Notes: a model not told the origin generated them from the sequence alone. A stretch of 64,000 bases of DNA from Eucalyptus grandis (GCF_016545825.1 NC_052619.1:27381803-27445802), one strand, 5' to 3'. Shown: positions 10,792 to 24,360, counted from the first letter of the stretch. A program made the numbers and translations.

Positions 10792-12835
10792 AATGAGAGA
10801 GAAAAAGAAAAGAAAAAGCCCTATCGATCAATTCATGTGGCCCTATTCGCGCAACTCTAGCCCATCTATAAAACCTGCCCATTTCAGCATTCTTAAGAGG
10901 GATTGGGGGAAACACGTGAAAAAGAAAAGGGTATAAAAAAAAAAAGGTCTTCTTCCATACACGGCGTCCTCCCTCCAGAACCTAAGGGGGAGACCAGATA
11001 ATATTCATCCTCATCTTCATCATCATTGGTAATTCTCTCTCAGACCTTTCTCTCTCCATAACCGCTCGCACAAAGGACGCAACGCAAAGGTGGGAATGTC
11101 GGTTTTTTCTGAGTAAGAGGGGACTGAGGATCGTGTTTCGGGGCAATGTCACAGGTAAGAAATTGAGATAGAAATTACTCTGGAAGAAAAAACACAGAGT
11201 GAGGATGAAAATAAATTTTGAGAGCACTCCGGGAGATTTTCAGACTCCTTCCTTCGCGGCCAGACGTCTTCCGTCATCACTCGCGGCCATTCCCTTACCA
11301 CAGCCCAAAAATTCTCTGTTATCCTTTGTTCTTACATTCAATCCATCCTATGTTTTACACTGATCACTGTAGCCGGCGTACTTGGAGTCCTCATTCCGGC
11401 TTTCGATCATTGCTCGTCGCTTTGGATCTCTTGCTTCTGTGAAGATCGGGAGGACCGTTGCCTTGCCTCGTTTCGTAGGCAAAAACTCTAAAGCTGTCAA
11501 GTCCCGCTCGATCTCCACGAATCCATCTCAAGTTCGTTGATCGACACTCACCTGAACCTCCATGGACGAGTTTACTCAGCACTCGTGGTCGAAAATCCCC
11601 CCTCGGCAAGGTTGGTTTTGCAACACTTTTTTGGTCATTTCATAAATGAAGATTGAGTTTGAAGTTGACGCTGGTGTATGTCTGGGAAGAGACCAGGTTT
11701 GAAATCATTTTTTTGCCTCGATGAATCAAACCCTTTCTGCAAAGAAAGAAGTATTTGGATTGTGTTGTGGTGTTGATACACTCACTATGTCTTTTTTCCT
11801 GAGATGCTCACTACCTGTTTGATGGCATGCATGAGTTAAATCAGTGACCCTTGCCTCGTGTTGTTGATTGATTAGGAAGCAAAACTGACACATTCGGATT
11901 GATTTTGTTGAAAGATACTGATTATGGGATGTGGTTGCTAGTCTAAGCATCGTGGATTAAATTTTTTTTCCGCATTTGCTACGGATCTGCTTTCCAGTAC
12001 ACTTTGTGGTCTCTCAATATGTCACCGGCTATCTATTGTTGCTATTTTTTGCATCTCCATGGCCACATGGAGTGGTCGTTTTTCTTGGTGTGAAACGTGG
12101 CTCGAAATCTTTGACCCATACGTTGATTAGCTGGGTAAATCTCGCGCTGGATGAGGTCCAGTTCTTTACGCTCATATCCTGGGTGTCCTTCCGCTAATCT
12201 AGGTTTATGCATGACGATTAACGGACAATGGCCGTGCTCCAGGCGTCTGAAGCCAGACAATGGCAACGTTACATTCAATGGTTGAATACGTTGATCATTG
12301 ATGAGGTTGAGTTGGTTTCTTTAGCAGAGCAGAGCTCCCAGGATGTGCGCGAGGAAGATTATAGGAAGAGGACGGCAGGGCCAAAAAGAAGAGTAAGAGG
12401 GAGAGAAGAGAATAAATAAGAAAATGGGCCTCTTAATGGACAATGAATTCATTGTGGGCTTAGCATGAGAGAGTTGGGTTAGTGCCGTTATGTTCAATAT
12501 CGGTTTTACTGTTGATTGAGCTATAGACCTCGTTTTTTTATAGCGAATTTGGGGTTTGACTAGTTTCAAGAGGGAATTGGGCTCAATCCTATGATTTGAG
12601 CCCAGTTTGAGTTTTTGATTGAACCCTCTTAAGGCAATAAGCCCGGTGAATCGTGCCCATAGATTTGATGTGTCAGCCCGTGTCCTTGCTGGGTCTGAAG
12701 GCCCAGCCTAGACCCCTTTTCGAAATATATAATAAGAATAATAATAAATGAATAAAATCTAAAGATATAAAATATAAAAAAAAAAAAACCGAAAAAATTG
12801 AAAAATGGTCAAACATAGACCTTGATTAGGTCGTT
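10790..12835. other. no gene identified
   Basis: Mixed-composition DNA. The 11000-11640 stretch is relatively GC-rich and pyrimidine-rich and resembles a leader or promoter-proximal region. No reading frame has recognisable domain text. 12230-12420 is open but unconvincing. Confidence 0.5.
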
Positions 12836-12839
12836 AAGC

Positions 12840-13860
12840 CAGTGCTTGAAAAATATGGGCAACACGTGAAAACTCCAATAAAGTTGGTGGAGGAGGACAC
12901 TATGGAAAGAAATGAAAATTTCAGAGGAAAGTGGAGCAAACTGACCGAACAATTGGAGTTACTCCCGAATTTCCCGCAAATCCTGATTGCATCTCATTGC
13001 AGACCATGTGGATCTCCCCTCAAAGCTAGGAAAGCTTGGCAGAGAGAGCCTCTACCAACGGATCACCTTCATTTCCGTCCTAATATCAACTACAACAGCT
13101 AGCCTAATAAAGTGTGGTGGCGATACCCCTTTTGTTTGGTTTGGCCATCCCAAGCATTCTTCCTCACCCAAACTTCTCCTTTCTTCTTGTGATGTCCATA
13201 CCTTTTAGCGAGGACTCTCCAATGAATTGGCGGTTGTTTAGGACTCTAGCGTCTCACCTCCGAGGTCAACGTCAAAAGTTTCAAAAATGCAAGTTAAAGC
13301 CATCCCCCACACAGGATATACAGTCCTTTTGGAGATCGCTTCGGGAGACCTTAAAACCATTCTTGACCTTGGACGTCAGCTTGATTTGTTCCTCGACCAA
13401 ATCAGCTCCATGGCCAGAAATGGAAAGCAGGCAGTACATCAAAATCATATGGAGACTACGCATGCTGACATATAAATGCAGCGTCTTAGGATCATGGACT
13501 AATCGTCTCACTTGTTCAGAAAAAATATCATTTTCTCATAGTCATGTAAGTATCACTGAAAGCTAAACGCTTCAAAATCACCCTCCGGATTAATATTTAA
13601 GAATAAACCACGTTCCAAATAGAAAGGCTCGTGAATTATATTTCCTTCTTATCATTCTCACCTTTGATCGAATGAGTATAAAACCGTTCCACAGCTTCAA
13701 AATAAATCTCCTCGGACACTGACCAAAACCAAATCCAACCCAACCGGCCAAAACCATTTACCTAAATGGAAATCCCTCCTGTGTGAAAAACTCAAAAGTT
13801 TATATGCTGTCTCTTCCAACACACTTCTAGCAGCAAATGTGAGATATCTATCAAAGCAAG
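12840..13860 (-). pseudogene. unrecognised repeated gene family, fragment 2
   Basis: Homologous over its length to 9640-10640, with stops and small indels in all frames. The minus-strand stretch 13511-13281 reads MRRLVHDPKTLHLYVSMRSL, then ILMYCLLSISGHGADLVEEQ and IKLTSKVKNGFKVSRSDL. It ends near 13860 in AGCAAATGTGAGATATCTAT, also present at the end of the split third copy (60660). Confidence 0.4.
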
Positions 13861-13869
13861 CTTGGTTCC

Positions 13870-15055
13870 GTTTGCGGAACCCAACTTGCAGAGGAGTTGT
13901 GACCTCCTATTCGCTTTGTTATGCCCTCCAGTGTGATGGAGAACTGCTTCCCTTCTTTTCCAACTGCGTGTTTGATCGGCATTCTCACAGGAGAGGGAGG
14001 ATTTCTAAGGATTTTTTGGGTGTTTGGGATGGAATTGAATGGATTTGGAAGAAACAGGGTAGATTCGAGGAAGATAAGCTAAGAGAAAGCGATTAGTGGC
14101 TTTGATTTGAAGAAATTTGAAGCAAAATCTAAGTGAGTGAGAAAATTTGTGGATTGAGAGAGAGAGAAATGAGAATATGAGTGGAGAGTAAACAAAATTG
14201 AGAAAAAGCAGCAGATGGGGGAAATTGATTATTTTCATATACAATCAGTCATGCAAAATACAAATATCTCGTACGTGCGTATCGCTTGCATGAAAAGACT
14301 AGTTGTCCATTAAACAAACAAAAAGTACGTAAAATAAAAAAGAACTCAAAGCAATATAAAAATATATATTTCTTAAAAATTAGGCATTTATCGCACAATC
14401 ATATTATTTATCATTGATGAAAAGTAAACAAATTTGTTTTTATGTCCTTCTTTGTGTGTGAATGACACTTTATGGAACAATGGTACATGATAAATTTCTT
14501 ATCTATGTATTTAAACCAACGTGCCCTTTCGTCTCACGCTAAAATTTGCCCTCATCTACATGGAGCGCTCTATCTCTAATTTTGCAATGCAATTTAAAGG
14601 AAAAAAAAAGTGTAAAGTCGGCCAAAGAAGAAGTTAACCTCCTACTTTCCACTACTTGGTGCACTCGGATCTCCTACTTTCCACTACTCGGTGCACTCGG
14701 ATGAAATTCCTCAATTGTCTGGACAGTGAACAACCAACGTCATCTTGTACCATTTTCTATTTTATAGAATTGTTGAATAAATTTTGGTAAGTTATTAAAA
14801 ACATAGCCAAAACGTTCGTTTAGGGTTTGTTTTCTTAAAAAGAATTTGTAGAGGGTAAGATAAGAAAAAAATATCAAGTATTATATATCGTCATCCAATT
14901 ATAATTATTAAATTTTATTATTTGTTTAATATGACTTGCGTGAGGAGTAAAATAATCGTGCATGTGCGTTTATATTTTAATTCCGGGCTACTATCTTTGC
15001 ACTGTTTACATTGCTACCCAACAACAGAGAACGCTATGTAAGCATCAATTTCGAT
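13870..15055. other. AT-rich intergenic DNA with a 32-bp duplication
   Basis: No coding signal. At 14639-14702 a 32-bp unit beginning CTCCTACTTTCCACTAC occurs twice in tandem with one mismatch. Confidence 0.6.
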
Positions 15056-15059
15056 AACA

Positions 15060-17135
15060 AAGGTGACTCGCATCGTCAGACATTTGACCCGATCAGTCCA
15101 TAACTCGATGCCTATTGAATTCAATTCGTTGAAGTGAAGCAAACAACCACCTTTTTGTTTTTTTGATATAAAAATTCATTGACAAACTACGCAACACCCA
15201 AAGTGCCTAAATCTAATTGAAACTAGAAGCAAATCAAGGCCCAATTGACCCAATGGTAGGCTTGAGAGGCATAAATGATATAATGGCATTGAGGTTCATC
15301 AAAAAAGTTACATCGTTATACATTTGACCCAATGGATCCAAAGTTTGACCTGAATTGAGTTCAATTTGTTGCAAATGTGAAGCAACAACCCAATTTGAGA
15401 GCCCAAATCTGATCTAAACTCGATGCAAATCAAGGCCTGATTGGCCCAATGGCTGGTTTTTTTTTGGTCAGAAAAGAACTTTGCATTCAACGCATCAAAG
15501 GGTTACATTGTGCAGATAGAGCATCTGTTATTAACAGGTCTAACAAAATGGGAGAAATTGAGATGGGCCAAATCTCCGAAAGGGCCTCATTCATATGGCT
15601 TTTGGCGGCCCAGTCGGCCACTTCATTGGCCTTCCTTCTACAATGTCGAACCCTAACTTCTGGGCAAGCACGAAGGAGATGGATGGCGTCGTTGAAGATC
15701 ACCCGAACCTCCCATGGCAGATGGGCATCCGTGTTGACAGATTCAACCAGTATGGCGCTGTCCGATTCGATGATCAGTGCATCGCAGTGTCTGCCCAGGC
15801 AATGCAAATGGCTAAGAGTGATCAAAAGGGCCATAAACTCTTATTGTAGAGCCGATGAAGCAGGAAAGGTTGTGGTAAGTCGATCGATGATTCTGCCATT
15901 GTGATCTCGGATTATGCTTGCCATAGAGCCCCTGAGAAGATGTGGCCAGAAAGCCCCATTGATATTAATCTTAAAACTGCCTTGATCTGGAGGACGCCAT
16001 ACCTCCTTTGTACTGATCTGTTGTTGGCTGATTGTTGCAGGGTTACGATAAGAGCAAAGAGCGGATCGAGCGTTGGCGATAGCTCTGTCAAGCACCTGAG
16101 ATGCATCCACCTATTGGTGACGAAAGATAAAGTTGTTCCTGGATTTCCAAATGTGCCATAGGACATAGGCGATGGTGTTCTGATCAGGTACACTTTGATT
16201 TCGAACAAACAGATCTGAAATCCATTCATTTAGGCTCTGTGAATGCTGTGTCTGAATGGGTAAATGAAGCTTGGGGTCTGACCAAATGGCACTAGTCCAA
16301 TGACAACGCAGAAATATGTGATCGGCCGATTCAGGTTCACTATTATGGCAGATTACACAGTAAGGGTCAGGGCTGATATTTCTGTTATACAGATTACCTT
16401 TTGTAGGTAGAACATTGTGTAGTAGACTCCATAGAAAATATTTGATCTTGGGCGCAATGCTTAATTTCCATAGTATTTTCCATAAAGCTATCGGGAACTG
16501 ATGGCTATGCAAATCGCCATCTTGATTGCTGTTGATTTCTGTCGGCCGAGTGTGTATGTAACCACTCTTGACGGTATAGACGCGGTGAGTGGTTTCCGTC
16601 CATATCAGTTTATCCTCTGTATGAGAAGGGCTGATCAGGATGGCGAGGATTTCCTTAACTGTAGTGTCGTCATAGAGGTCATTAAGTAGGGGGATATTCT
16701 AGGCATTGGTATGCCTATCCATGAGTTCGCCTACCATAGCCGATTCATCCCGGTTTGCTTGGCCAACCAGAAGTCCTTGTGGTAGCCACTGATCTTCACG
16801 TATGTTAATCCTAGTTCCATCACCTACTAACCATCGAAGCTTAGGAAGGATTGAATTCCAACCTAGTAAAAGACTCTGCCAACCCCAAGATGGTCTGGCC
16901 CCTTTATCCGCATGTAAAAAATCTCGGGAATGGAAGTAGATACCTTTAAATAATTTACTCCAAAGTGCCGTAGAATTTTGAATCAACCGCCAAGCCTATT
17001 TTCCAAGCAGTGCATTGTTGAAGTGCATGAGATCTCTGAAGCCGATACCACCTTGGTTCTTGCTCTGTTTAAGCACATCCCATCTTTTCCAATGGCCGGT
17101 TTGAGAGGCATAAGTGATACAATTGCATTGAGTAA
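15060..17135. repeat. local duplication of about 240 bp, second copy split by a LINE
   Basis: Unit 1 (about 15060-15295) and unit 2 (15305-15459 continuing at 17089-17135) share blocks such as CATTTGACCC, AAATCAAGGCC and TTGAGAGGCATAA. The text around 15253 (CCAATGGTAGGCTTGAGAGG) resumes after the LINE as CCAATGGCCGGTTTGAGAGG at 17089. This shows where the LINE entered. Confidence 0.7.
15460..17088 (-). mobile_element. 5'-truncated L1-type LINE (ORF2 3' end: RT tail, zf-RVT, RNase H)
   Basis: Non-LTR retrotransposon tail on the minus strand. Its 3' oligo(A) appears as a T run at 15457-15465. The flanks CCAATGGCTGGTTT (15446-15459) and CCAATGGCCGGTTT (17089-17102) are a 14-bp TSD with one mismatch. 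In order on the minus strand come LWSKLFKGIYFHSRDFLHAD and a GDGTRINIREDQWLP motif (16986-16699), the zf-RVT domain with KIKYFLWSLLHNVLPTKGNL and YCVICHNSEPESADHIFLRC (16512-16111), then RNase H (16110-15487). Stops separate the pieces, so it is inactive. Confidence 0.9.
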
Positions 17136-17139
17136 AGTT

Positions 17140-18590
17140 TTTTATATTAAATTGTTATTCATATGAAATGACAAATGAGGTTGTATAACTGTGATCATGA
17201 AAGATTGAAGTGCATAATTGTCTGCTATTATTGTCACCTAACTTATCACTTGGTGAGTAAGTTTCATCTAATTTAGTACTTAGTAGGTAACGAAATATCA
17301 AAGTAGTTATAGCAACTTTCTCATCCTTATTAGTTACTTCTTATACATAAAAGGCATATGCGGTTCTCTTGCCAATGAGTTACATTTCCATTTAATTATT
17401 AATTTTTCAAGATGTCGAGTAACTATTAAAAACTCGGTAATTAGAATTGTCTCATCTTCTAACTTACTTGTAACGTCGAAATAATAACTATCAATATGCA
17501 AAGTAATTGCACTCAATACCTTATTCACAATAAGGGTAAATCGTTATATAATATAAGAGAGAGTGCGCATGTTTTTGCTAGTGTCGGATGGAGAAAGATC
17601 AGGATGCTCTCTCCGTTAGAGACTGGCGGCGAAGACGGGGTGCTACAATAACAAAAATGGGTTATTTGAAGAGGAATAGAATGAACAGACATATATGCAA
17701 GTGGAGGAAGATGTTGCTGATGAAAAGAGCAGGGGTTTGGCGATGGTCAGCAACAATCGCCTTTCAATTGGGTACTTAGAATGAAAGACAATTAGCTAGA
17801 TGCGCCAAAAATGACCTTCTTAGATTCAACCAATGCCCAAAGTAAATAGAGAAGTTATCACACCCAGGCCCATAGAGGGTCGCTCCCTTCTATATCTTCA
17901 AAGAGAAAAGTGATTTTTCTATAAGTTAGTAATTTTCACCTGAATAAGTGGCTTTCAAAATATTAGTAAGTGGTACATTTCCACCTAATTCAATTGGCAA
18001 ATATGTAATTAGTCGAAGTGACTTTTCATTTCATTAGAAACTTTTATACAGAAAAAAGGAAGTATGTACCTTTCAAATTTCTTGGTTTGATTATCAATTT
18101 TTCTTTAGGAAAAGATCATTTTCAATCCATCGAGAGTTCGCAGATTTTAAGTCTTGATTTAAAAAGTCGGAACTTTAATTTTAATTGGTAATTAGTTGGT
18201 ATGGCTTATAATTTTAATATAATAAAATACCTACTAGTATATCAAGAGTTGGCAACATTCACAAGTAGTAGCTATTCTGAAATATTAGATAACCAAATAT
18301 ATTTATGTAGTCAGCAACTACACTACTGCAATAATTTCTTCAATGATCCAGCAATGGCCAGTAAAAATGGCATGAATTTTCTCCGCTTTTAATCTCACGA
18401 CACCATGGGATCACCCATAATGGGAATCTGACACCTCAACAAGATGAATTTGGCTCCGAGGAGGTTCTTTTATGTTTTGTTTGCCAGAACATTGCACAAG
18501 CAAATATATTTTAAGCATTTAAGTAGTTTATGTCCGGATTTTTTGTCTCTTTGTTAGATGGGTAGTTCAAGGCATTGATCACGACGTCGC
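17140..18590. other. AT-rich intergenic DNA
   Basis: No reading frame with recognisable content. The open stretch 17588-17779 is short, basic and unconvincing. Confidence 0.5.
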
Positions 18591-18624
18591 AGGAAGATCG
18601 TTGCTGGGGAAAGGCTCCATCTTT

Positions 18625-19010
18625 TTTCCCTGGAGGAGAGATGCTGAAGTGGTTGCTTATGGCTTCACATTGCTTCGCGACGAGTTCCTAGGATAAGCTT
18701 TTTGTTTTGTATTTGGACCAAGAGGAGGAAAAGTGGTTGCCCCGGTCCAGATCCTTCCACACATTAATGCCAAGAAGGGGAGAGGGAGTTCTCTATATGC
18801 ACCATACTATCAAGTCATTTCCGATGACGTGGCTTGCATATTACCAACCAAGAGCAGAAAAGTCAATTTTAATCAAGATGATTTGAATCATTTCCAATTT
18901 AGCCTCAAGAGTAATGGGAGAAATCTTCCAAAAGTGGGGATTCAGAATAATGCTGGGCAATTAGAGGACAACTTGAAGGCCGTGATTCCAGACAATCAGT
19001 AACTCAGCTT
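18625..19010 (+). pseudogene. isolated TNL C-JID relic
   Basis: Starts FPGGEMLKWLLMASHCFATS followed by a stop. After a frame slip the text FLG*AFCFVFGPRGGKV matches the C-JID hallmark FLGVAFCVVF. The open part 18733-19002 includes YYQVISDDVACILPTKSRKV and FQFSLKSNGRNLPKVGIQ. No LRR, NB-ARC or TIR exon is attached, so this is the remnant of a third TNL in the cluster. Confidence 0.65.
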
Positions 19011-19879
19011 GATCCAGCTTTCCTCTATGTGGTTGGTCACTTACACTCTTCGAGGTTTGTCATGCTGAGGTATCAAACAAATTCATAAGAAGAGAGCTCA
19101 AGAGAAGCAGATTTACGGGAGAACCCACCAGTACCAGCTTTATAGTCCATGAAAAAGGGACTTGCATCTAGAGCTATGAAGGAGGATATTGCACTTTGGG
19201 AAAATGGCCCAAGTCAAACGGATCACGAGGAAAGTGGCCCAACAGTGCAGAGGAATGCATGATGGGGCTGCATAATACTGAAGCTGGAATTCTCGATTTA
19301 TATCAACTGAATTTGCGTGACGATTTAGTGGAAACTCTAGTGACATCTATAATTATTGGGAAAGACAGATAAAACTCTTTGAGAGACTTCTAATAATGGA
19401 TTTTAAACTTTGGAATTATTGCTTTTAAATTTCTTACATTTCCTATATCAAGAATGCTACGTTGAAAGAATGATCGAATATATTTGTGTTATTATTCTAC
19501 TTACACATTTTTTTTTCCAATAGTAGTTTAAGCTTGTCCGTTCAATCATGTAATGACCATGCAATGTGGAATAATGAAGATGACACTGGCATTGGGGCTG
19601 GTTTTCAGAAAGCTCGCCAAAGGTATTCAATCAAAATCACAGCTTGTTGCAGCTTTTTAAGTCGTCTTAGTTAAAATCATGGAGCATCTTTAAAAAAAAT
19701 AAAGAAAATTTCCAAATAAGGGCTTAAAGTGAGGCCATTTTTTTTAAGAGAGCCTAGAGTGGAAATTATTTCAATGAGGGCCTTAAGCGGCTAAATCAAT
19801 ATCAAATAAAGACCTAAGCTCATTGGTCAAATGCTCGCTGGCTGACAAGCATATGATATTTCCAACAATTGGAATAGGG

Positions 19880-20650
19880 GCATTTTTGTAACGGAAATAC
19901 AATGGAAAAGAGATAGGGGACTCGAGCCCTGGATTCACTCTAGAAATGAACATGTAGAAGGAACAAGGTGGTGGGGCCCACCTGCCCATCAAAATCAACT
20001 TTATCTTTTTCTCTTTCCACAGCGAAGTTGTGTGGAGGTGTGAGGTGAAGTTGCATGGAGGGAACTTGGCACGAAAGTGATGAGCTATTCCTAGCACTTT
20101 TGACTAAGCAAAAAAGACAGAAAAAAGGAGAGATATTGTCAAATCACATGGAGTTCACAATGATTGGTGTAGTTAGTGCGCTCGATTAATATTAGTGATG
20201 CTCATCTTTAACATCGATTTAAATAGTAACAAAATAAGCTAAACTCTAAACGCAATATTTATCACATCATCCAACTTTAGTGGACGATCTATACTTTCGA
20301 AGTGTCATTTTTCATTAAAGTCCAAACACGAAAATTCTCTTTCTAGACTAAATAATCTGAATGTAATGTGCTCTTTCACAACTAGGCGGGGTCTTTCTTA
20401 CGAACTCTCATATGAAGTATCCAATTCTTTTAACATCGCTAAGCAAATGAATTCCAAAAAGCATCCAATGAAAAAGGCCCTATTCAAGCGAAGGATCCTT
20501 TGCTCCAAAGTAATAGAAAATAAGTTATTGGCATTCTAATTAATCACAAAAAGGTGTTCTTCTAGAGAAATTTCTCATTTCTTTGAATCTATAAATTAGA
20601 AACAACTGCATTACATTCAATTGAGCAAAAAGCTTGACCTTTCATCCCCG
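19880..20650. repeat. non-coding repeat, copy 1 of 3
   Basis: About 770 bp that recur at 21850-22640 and 23060-23853. Shared landmarks in the same order are CATGTAGAAG, TTTTGACTAAGC, ATAGTAACAAAATAAGC, CATTAAAGTCCAAA, TCTTTCTTA and AAAAAGCTTGA. No frame is conserved between copies. Preceding DNA (19690-19810) has a diverged partner at 21690-21780. The element type is unknown and no TSD was recognised. Confidence 0.75.
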
Positions 20651-21849
20651 ATCTATGAATGAATACTAATCACACAACGAGACTATATACCCTCTTCCTC
20701 TTCCCCTTATTCGCAATTTATGGGATAATATTTGTCACAAAACTTGTGCAATATAGACTTAATTTCTGTGCTCGTTGTTTGGTAATCTGCATTCATACTC
20801 CTGTTATGGCACAAAAATGCCCTTGCTATGGTGAGGGACCTTATCGTTGGTATGATGATTAAGCTCAGTGATTATGGCCTCCAGTGCAAGAGCTAATGAA
20901 AAACCAACATTTTTTGCTGATAAGGTGAAAAATCTTATCCTTGGCATGGTGAATGTGCTATGGCTCAAATCAAAAAGCAACAATTGAATTCCATGCCGTG
21001 TTCACGAGGTTTGGCCATTGACGACAAAGCATACGCTAGGAAAAAAATGAAAGCATTAAGAAAATTGCAAAATAGGGACCACTACCAACATGTAGGATCA
21101 CTACGGCAGTAAATCCAATTTAAAAATACATTGTGGATGCAATTTATATGCGTTACAAAAGGAGACATAATGCACCCAAAAATCTAACAAAACAAGCAAA
21201 AGCAATACTAAATACAAAAAGTTCTCCTACCATCACTATTCTCGCTATTATCGGTGTGAAATTCTACTACAAGCCTACACCTTATTGACATGTTGCTTCA
21301 ACAAAATGCAATTGTTTTCTCTTGGTTGAATGAAGGATTGGCTGCATCAATTTGAATGAGACTAACCTTAGTTGAACGTAAGTGGAGATCGAAGTCCATC
21401 GCAACCTTGAGAAAAGATGATGGAGAGTCGAGGCCCTTGTGTAAGATTTGAGTGTATTACTAAAAGAAGAGGTGAGCCTTGCTCGAGTTATGTCTTCTTC
21501 TCTCTAAAGAAACGAAGATCGGAAGCAAAGAAGAACATGTGAAGAAACAAAGGAAGAAGGATTTGAGTTTTTTATTTTCTTTTTAAGGTTTGCAATTGTT
21601 TACTCAAATTTTTTGGACAAAAGTACCCATATTATAGCCACTGGAAAATCATACGCTCGTTGGTCAACAAACATTTGACCGATCAATGAGTTTAAGCTTT
21701 TATGAGAGACAAATTTAACTACTTTAGGCCATTATAATAATGTCCATTTTAGGTCCCTTTTTTATAAAATGGCCAAATTTGAAAATTTTCCAAATAATAA
21801 CTACTAAGCCGTTTATGTTAGTAGCAAAAAAAAAAAAAACATGGAGGAT

Positions 21850-22830
21850 AAAAATGCAATGAAAATGAACCTCTGGACTCAAGCCTTGGATTCGCTCTAG
21901 GTATGAGCATGTAGAAGAACGAGGTGGTGGGGGCCACCTACCAACTTGATCATTTTTCTTTCCAAAGCGAAGTCACGTGGAGTGCTAGCATAAAAGTGAT
22001 GAGCGAATAATCCTTTTGGGCTTTTGACTAAGCGAAAAAGAAAAATAAAGATAAAAAGACATATCATCAAATCACATTGAATAATAATGATCGGTAAAAT
22101 TAGTGCACTCTATTAACATTAATGACGTTCATATGTAACATCGATTTTGATAGTAACAAAATAAGCTAAATTCTAGATGCAATACTTGCCATATCCAACG
22201 TTAGTGGACGCTGTACACTTTAGAAGTGCCATTCTTCATTAAAGTCCAAATGCGAAAATCATGTTTTGGACTAAATAATCTAAATGGAATGTGTTCATTC
22301 ACACCTAAACGACGTCTTTCTTATGAACTATTGTATATGAAGTACCCAATTCTTTTGAAGATGACTTGTACTTTTTCTAGTTTCTTCTTCCTAGGACTTG
22401 CACTTTGATTTGATAGGAAATAACATCACCAAGCAAGTGATTCTATCCAACGAAGAAGGCCCTACCTGAGGGAAAGATCTTTCCCTTCAAAGTAAACAGA
22501 AAATAAGTTATTGACACAGCAATAATCATTTAAAGGTGTCCTTCTAGAAAAATTTCTCATTTATTTGAATTTAGACATTTGAAACAACCACATTACTTTC
22601 AACTAGGCAAAAAGCTTGATCTGTTTTTGTGCTCAAGCTATGAAAGGAAAAGGTAATCCTTATCCAATTCATAACTAAGAATGCCTAACAATGCATAGAA
22701 AATGTGACGTATCAATTATTGGCGAAGACATACTATCGAAACCCTTCTCTCAAGTCGGTACAAGTATTTATCTACTTGCATAACTAATACATCTTGCATA
22801 GGATATTACGAAAGTTCTAAAATTTGTTCT
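21850..22830. repeat. non-coding repeat, copy 2 of 3
   Basis: Homologous to 19880-20650. Beyond the shared end it continues with ATGAAAGGAAAAGGTAATCC and CATAACTAATACATCTTGC. This extension reappears at 26660-26830, on the far side of the retrotransposon that splits copy 3. Confidence 0.75.
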
Positions 22831-23853
22831 AAAACTTATTATGAAAGTCTAATCGAATCCTAAAACTTTCAAAGGTATAACCAATAAAGGACTTGGTTAG
22901 ACAAACTTAACAAATTTGAAAACTTGATTACACTTTTGAAAAGTTTAAGGATTCGATTGTACTTTCATAATATGTTTTATGATTTAATTGTACTTTTGAA
23001 GGTTTTTGAACTCAATTACATTTTTGTAATAATTTTAAGATTTCTAATACACTTATCCAAAAAAAAGGGATAAAAAATGTAATGAAAATGAGCAACTGGC
23101 CATCAAAATCAAATTAATCATTTTTCTTTCCAAAGTGAAGTCGTGTGGAGCGAAGCTAGCAACAAAGTGATGAGCAAATATTTCCCTGAGCTTTTGACTA
23201 AGCAAAAAAGAAAAATAAAAAAGAAGGAAATTTGTTAAATCACACAAAGTCCATAATGATAGGCGTAATTAGTGCACTCTATTAACATTAGTGATGCTCA
23301 TATGCAACATTTATTTAAATAGTAACAAATAAGCTGAAACTCTAAGCACAATCCCCACAATATCCAACGTTAATGGATGTTTTACACTTTCGAAATGCCA
23401 ATCTTTATTAAAGTCTAAACACAAAAATCCTCTTTTGGACTAAATAATCTGAAAATGAGTCCTTTCTCACTTAGATAAAGTCTTTCTTATGAACTTTCGT
23501 ATGAAATATCCAACGTTAACCACCTTCTTTGAAACATCAAATTTGGCGTCCCCAAAGCTTTAACTGGAAGAGTGGAGCAGCGCCAGAAAAAGCAGATTTC
23601 CACAGGGGAAGGGGATCCTCGAAGGGGAGAGTCTGTGAAATTTATTCCCAAAAAGCATCCAATGAAAAACGTCCTACTTGAGCGGGATATCCTTCGCTCC
23701 AAACTCCAAAGTAAAAAAAAAAAAAAAAAAAAAAAAGTTATTGACATACCAGTTAATCATTTAAAGATGTTGTTCTAGAAAATTCCTTGTTTTTGAATTT
23801 ATAAATTAGAACCAATTGCATTACGTTCAACAAAACAAAAAGCTTGATCTATT

Positions 23854-24360
23854 TGTTGGAGTCAACACCTAATATAAAAACAAGAAGTCCATTATGCATG
23901 AAGTCTAAACATAACCAAAAGGATTTGGAGGGAGAGAGTGCACACACAAAGAAAGACTATTTTACACAATATGCCTTTGTAAAGGCTTAATGGAGTACAC
24001 ACACAAGCTTTGCTAAACATAACTCTCTCTAAAATCTCACTCTCTCACTGTCTCTCTCCCTACTCTAAATAAACTAACGTAACCCTATATTTATAAGCAC
24101 TTCACCGCATGAACTGCAAACTTGCAAGAGTTAAAGTTAAACTTTTCTTCTTGGCAGTCAAAAAACGTGGGCTGCGTTTCCTTCACGTGCAAGTACTAGC
24201 AAAGTTAAACTTTGCTTCTTGCTCCTTGAAGACTCCAGTAACAATTATACTATTATTTTAATATGTGCCCATTCATTCCTTCATGGGAACACTCGCTGCC
24301 CACGTCCAGACTTCATGCATAATGGACTTCTTGTTTTTATATTAGGTGTTGACTCCAACA
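23854..24360 (-). repeat. 3' LTR with an inverted copy of its other end
   Basis: From about 23909 to 24360 it matches the right LTR from AACCAAAAGGATTTGG to TTGACTCCAACA. The outer end is not the expected TGTTGGAACC. Instead, 23854 onward reads TGTTGGAGTCAACACC and about 52 bp that are the reverse complement of this LTR's inner end (24309-24360). The inverted block joins the normal LTR text at about 23905-23909. A 67-bp segment around 24160-24225 is absent from the right LTR. It is bounded by the direct repeats AAAGTTAAACTTT and CTTCTTG. Confidence 0.9.

Noticed and set aside
20659..20862. 67-residue Cys-containing plus-strand frame starting MNTNHTTRLYTLFLFPLFAI
   Set aside because: It looks like a secreted peptide, but it lies at the end of a non-coding repeat, has no counterpart in the other two copies and no family was recognised.
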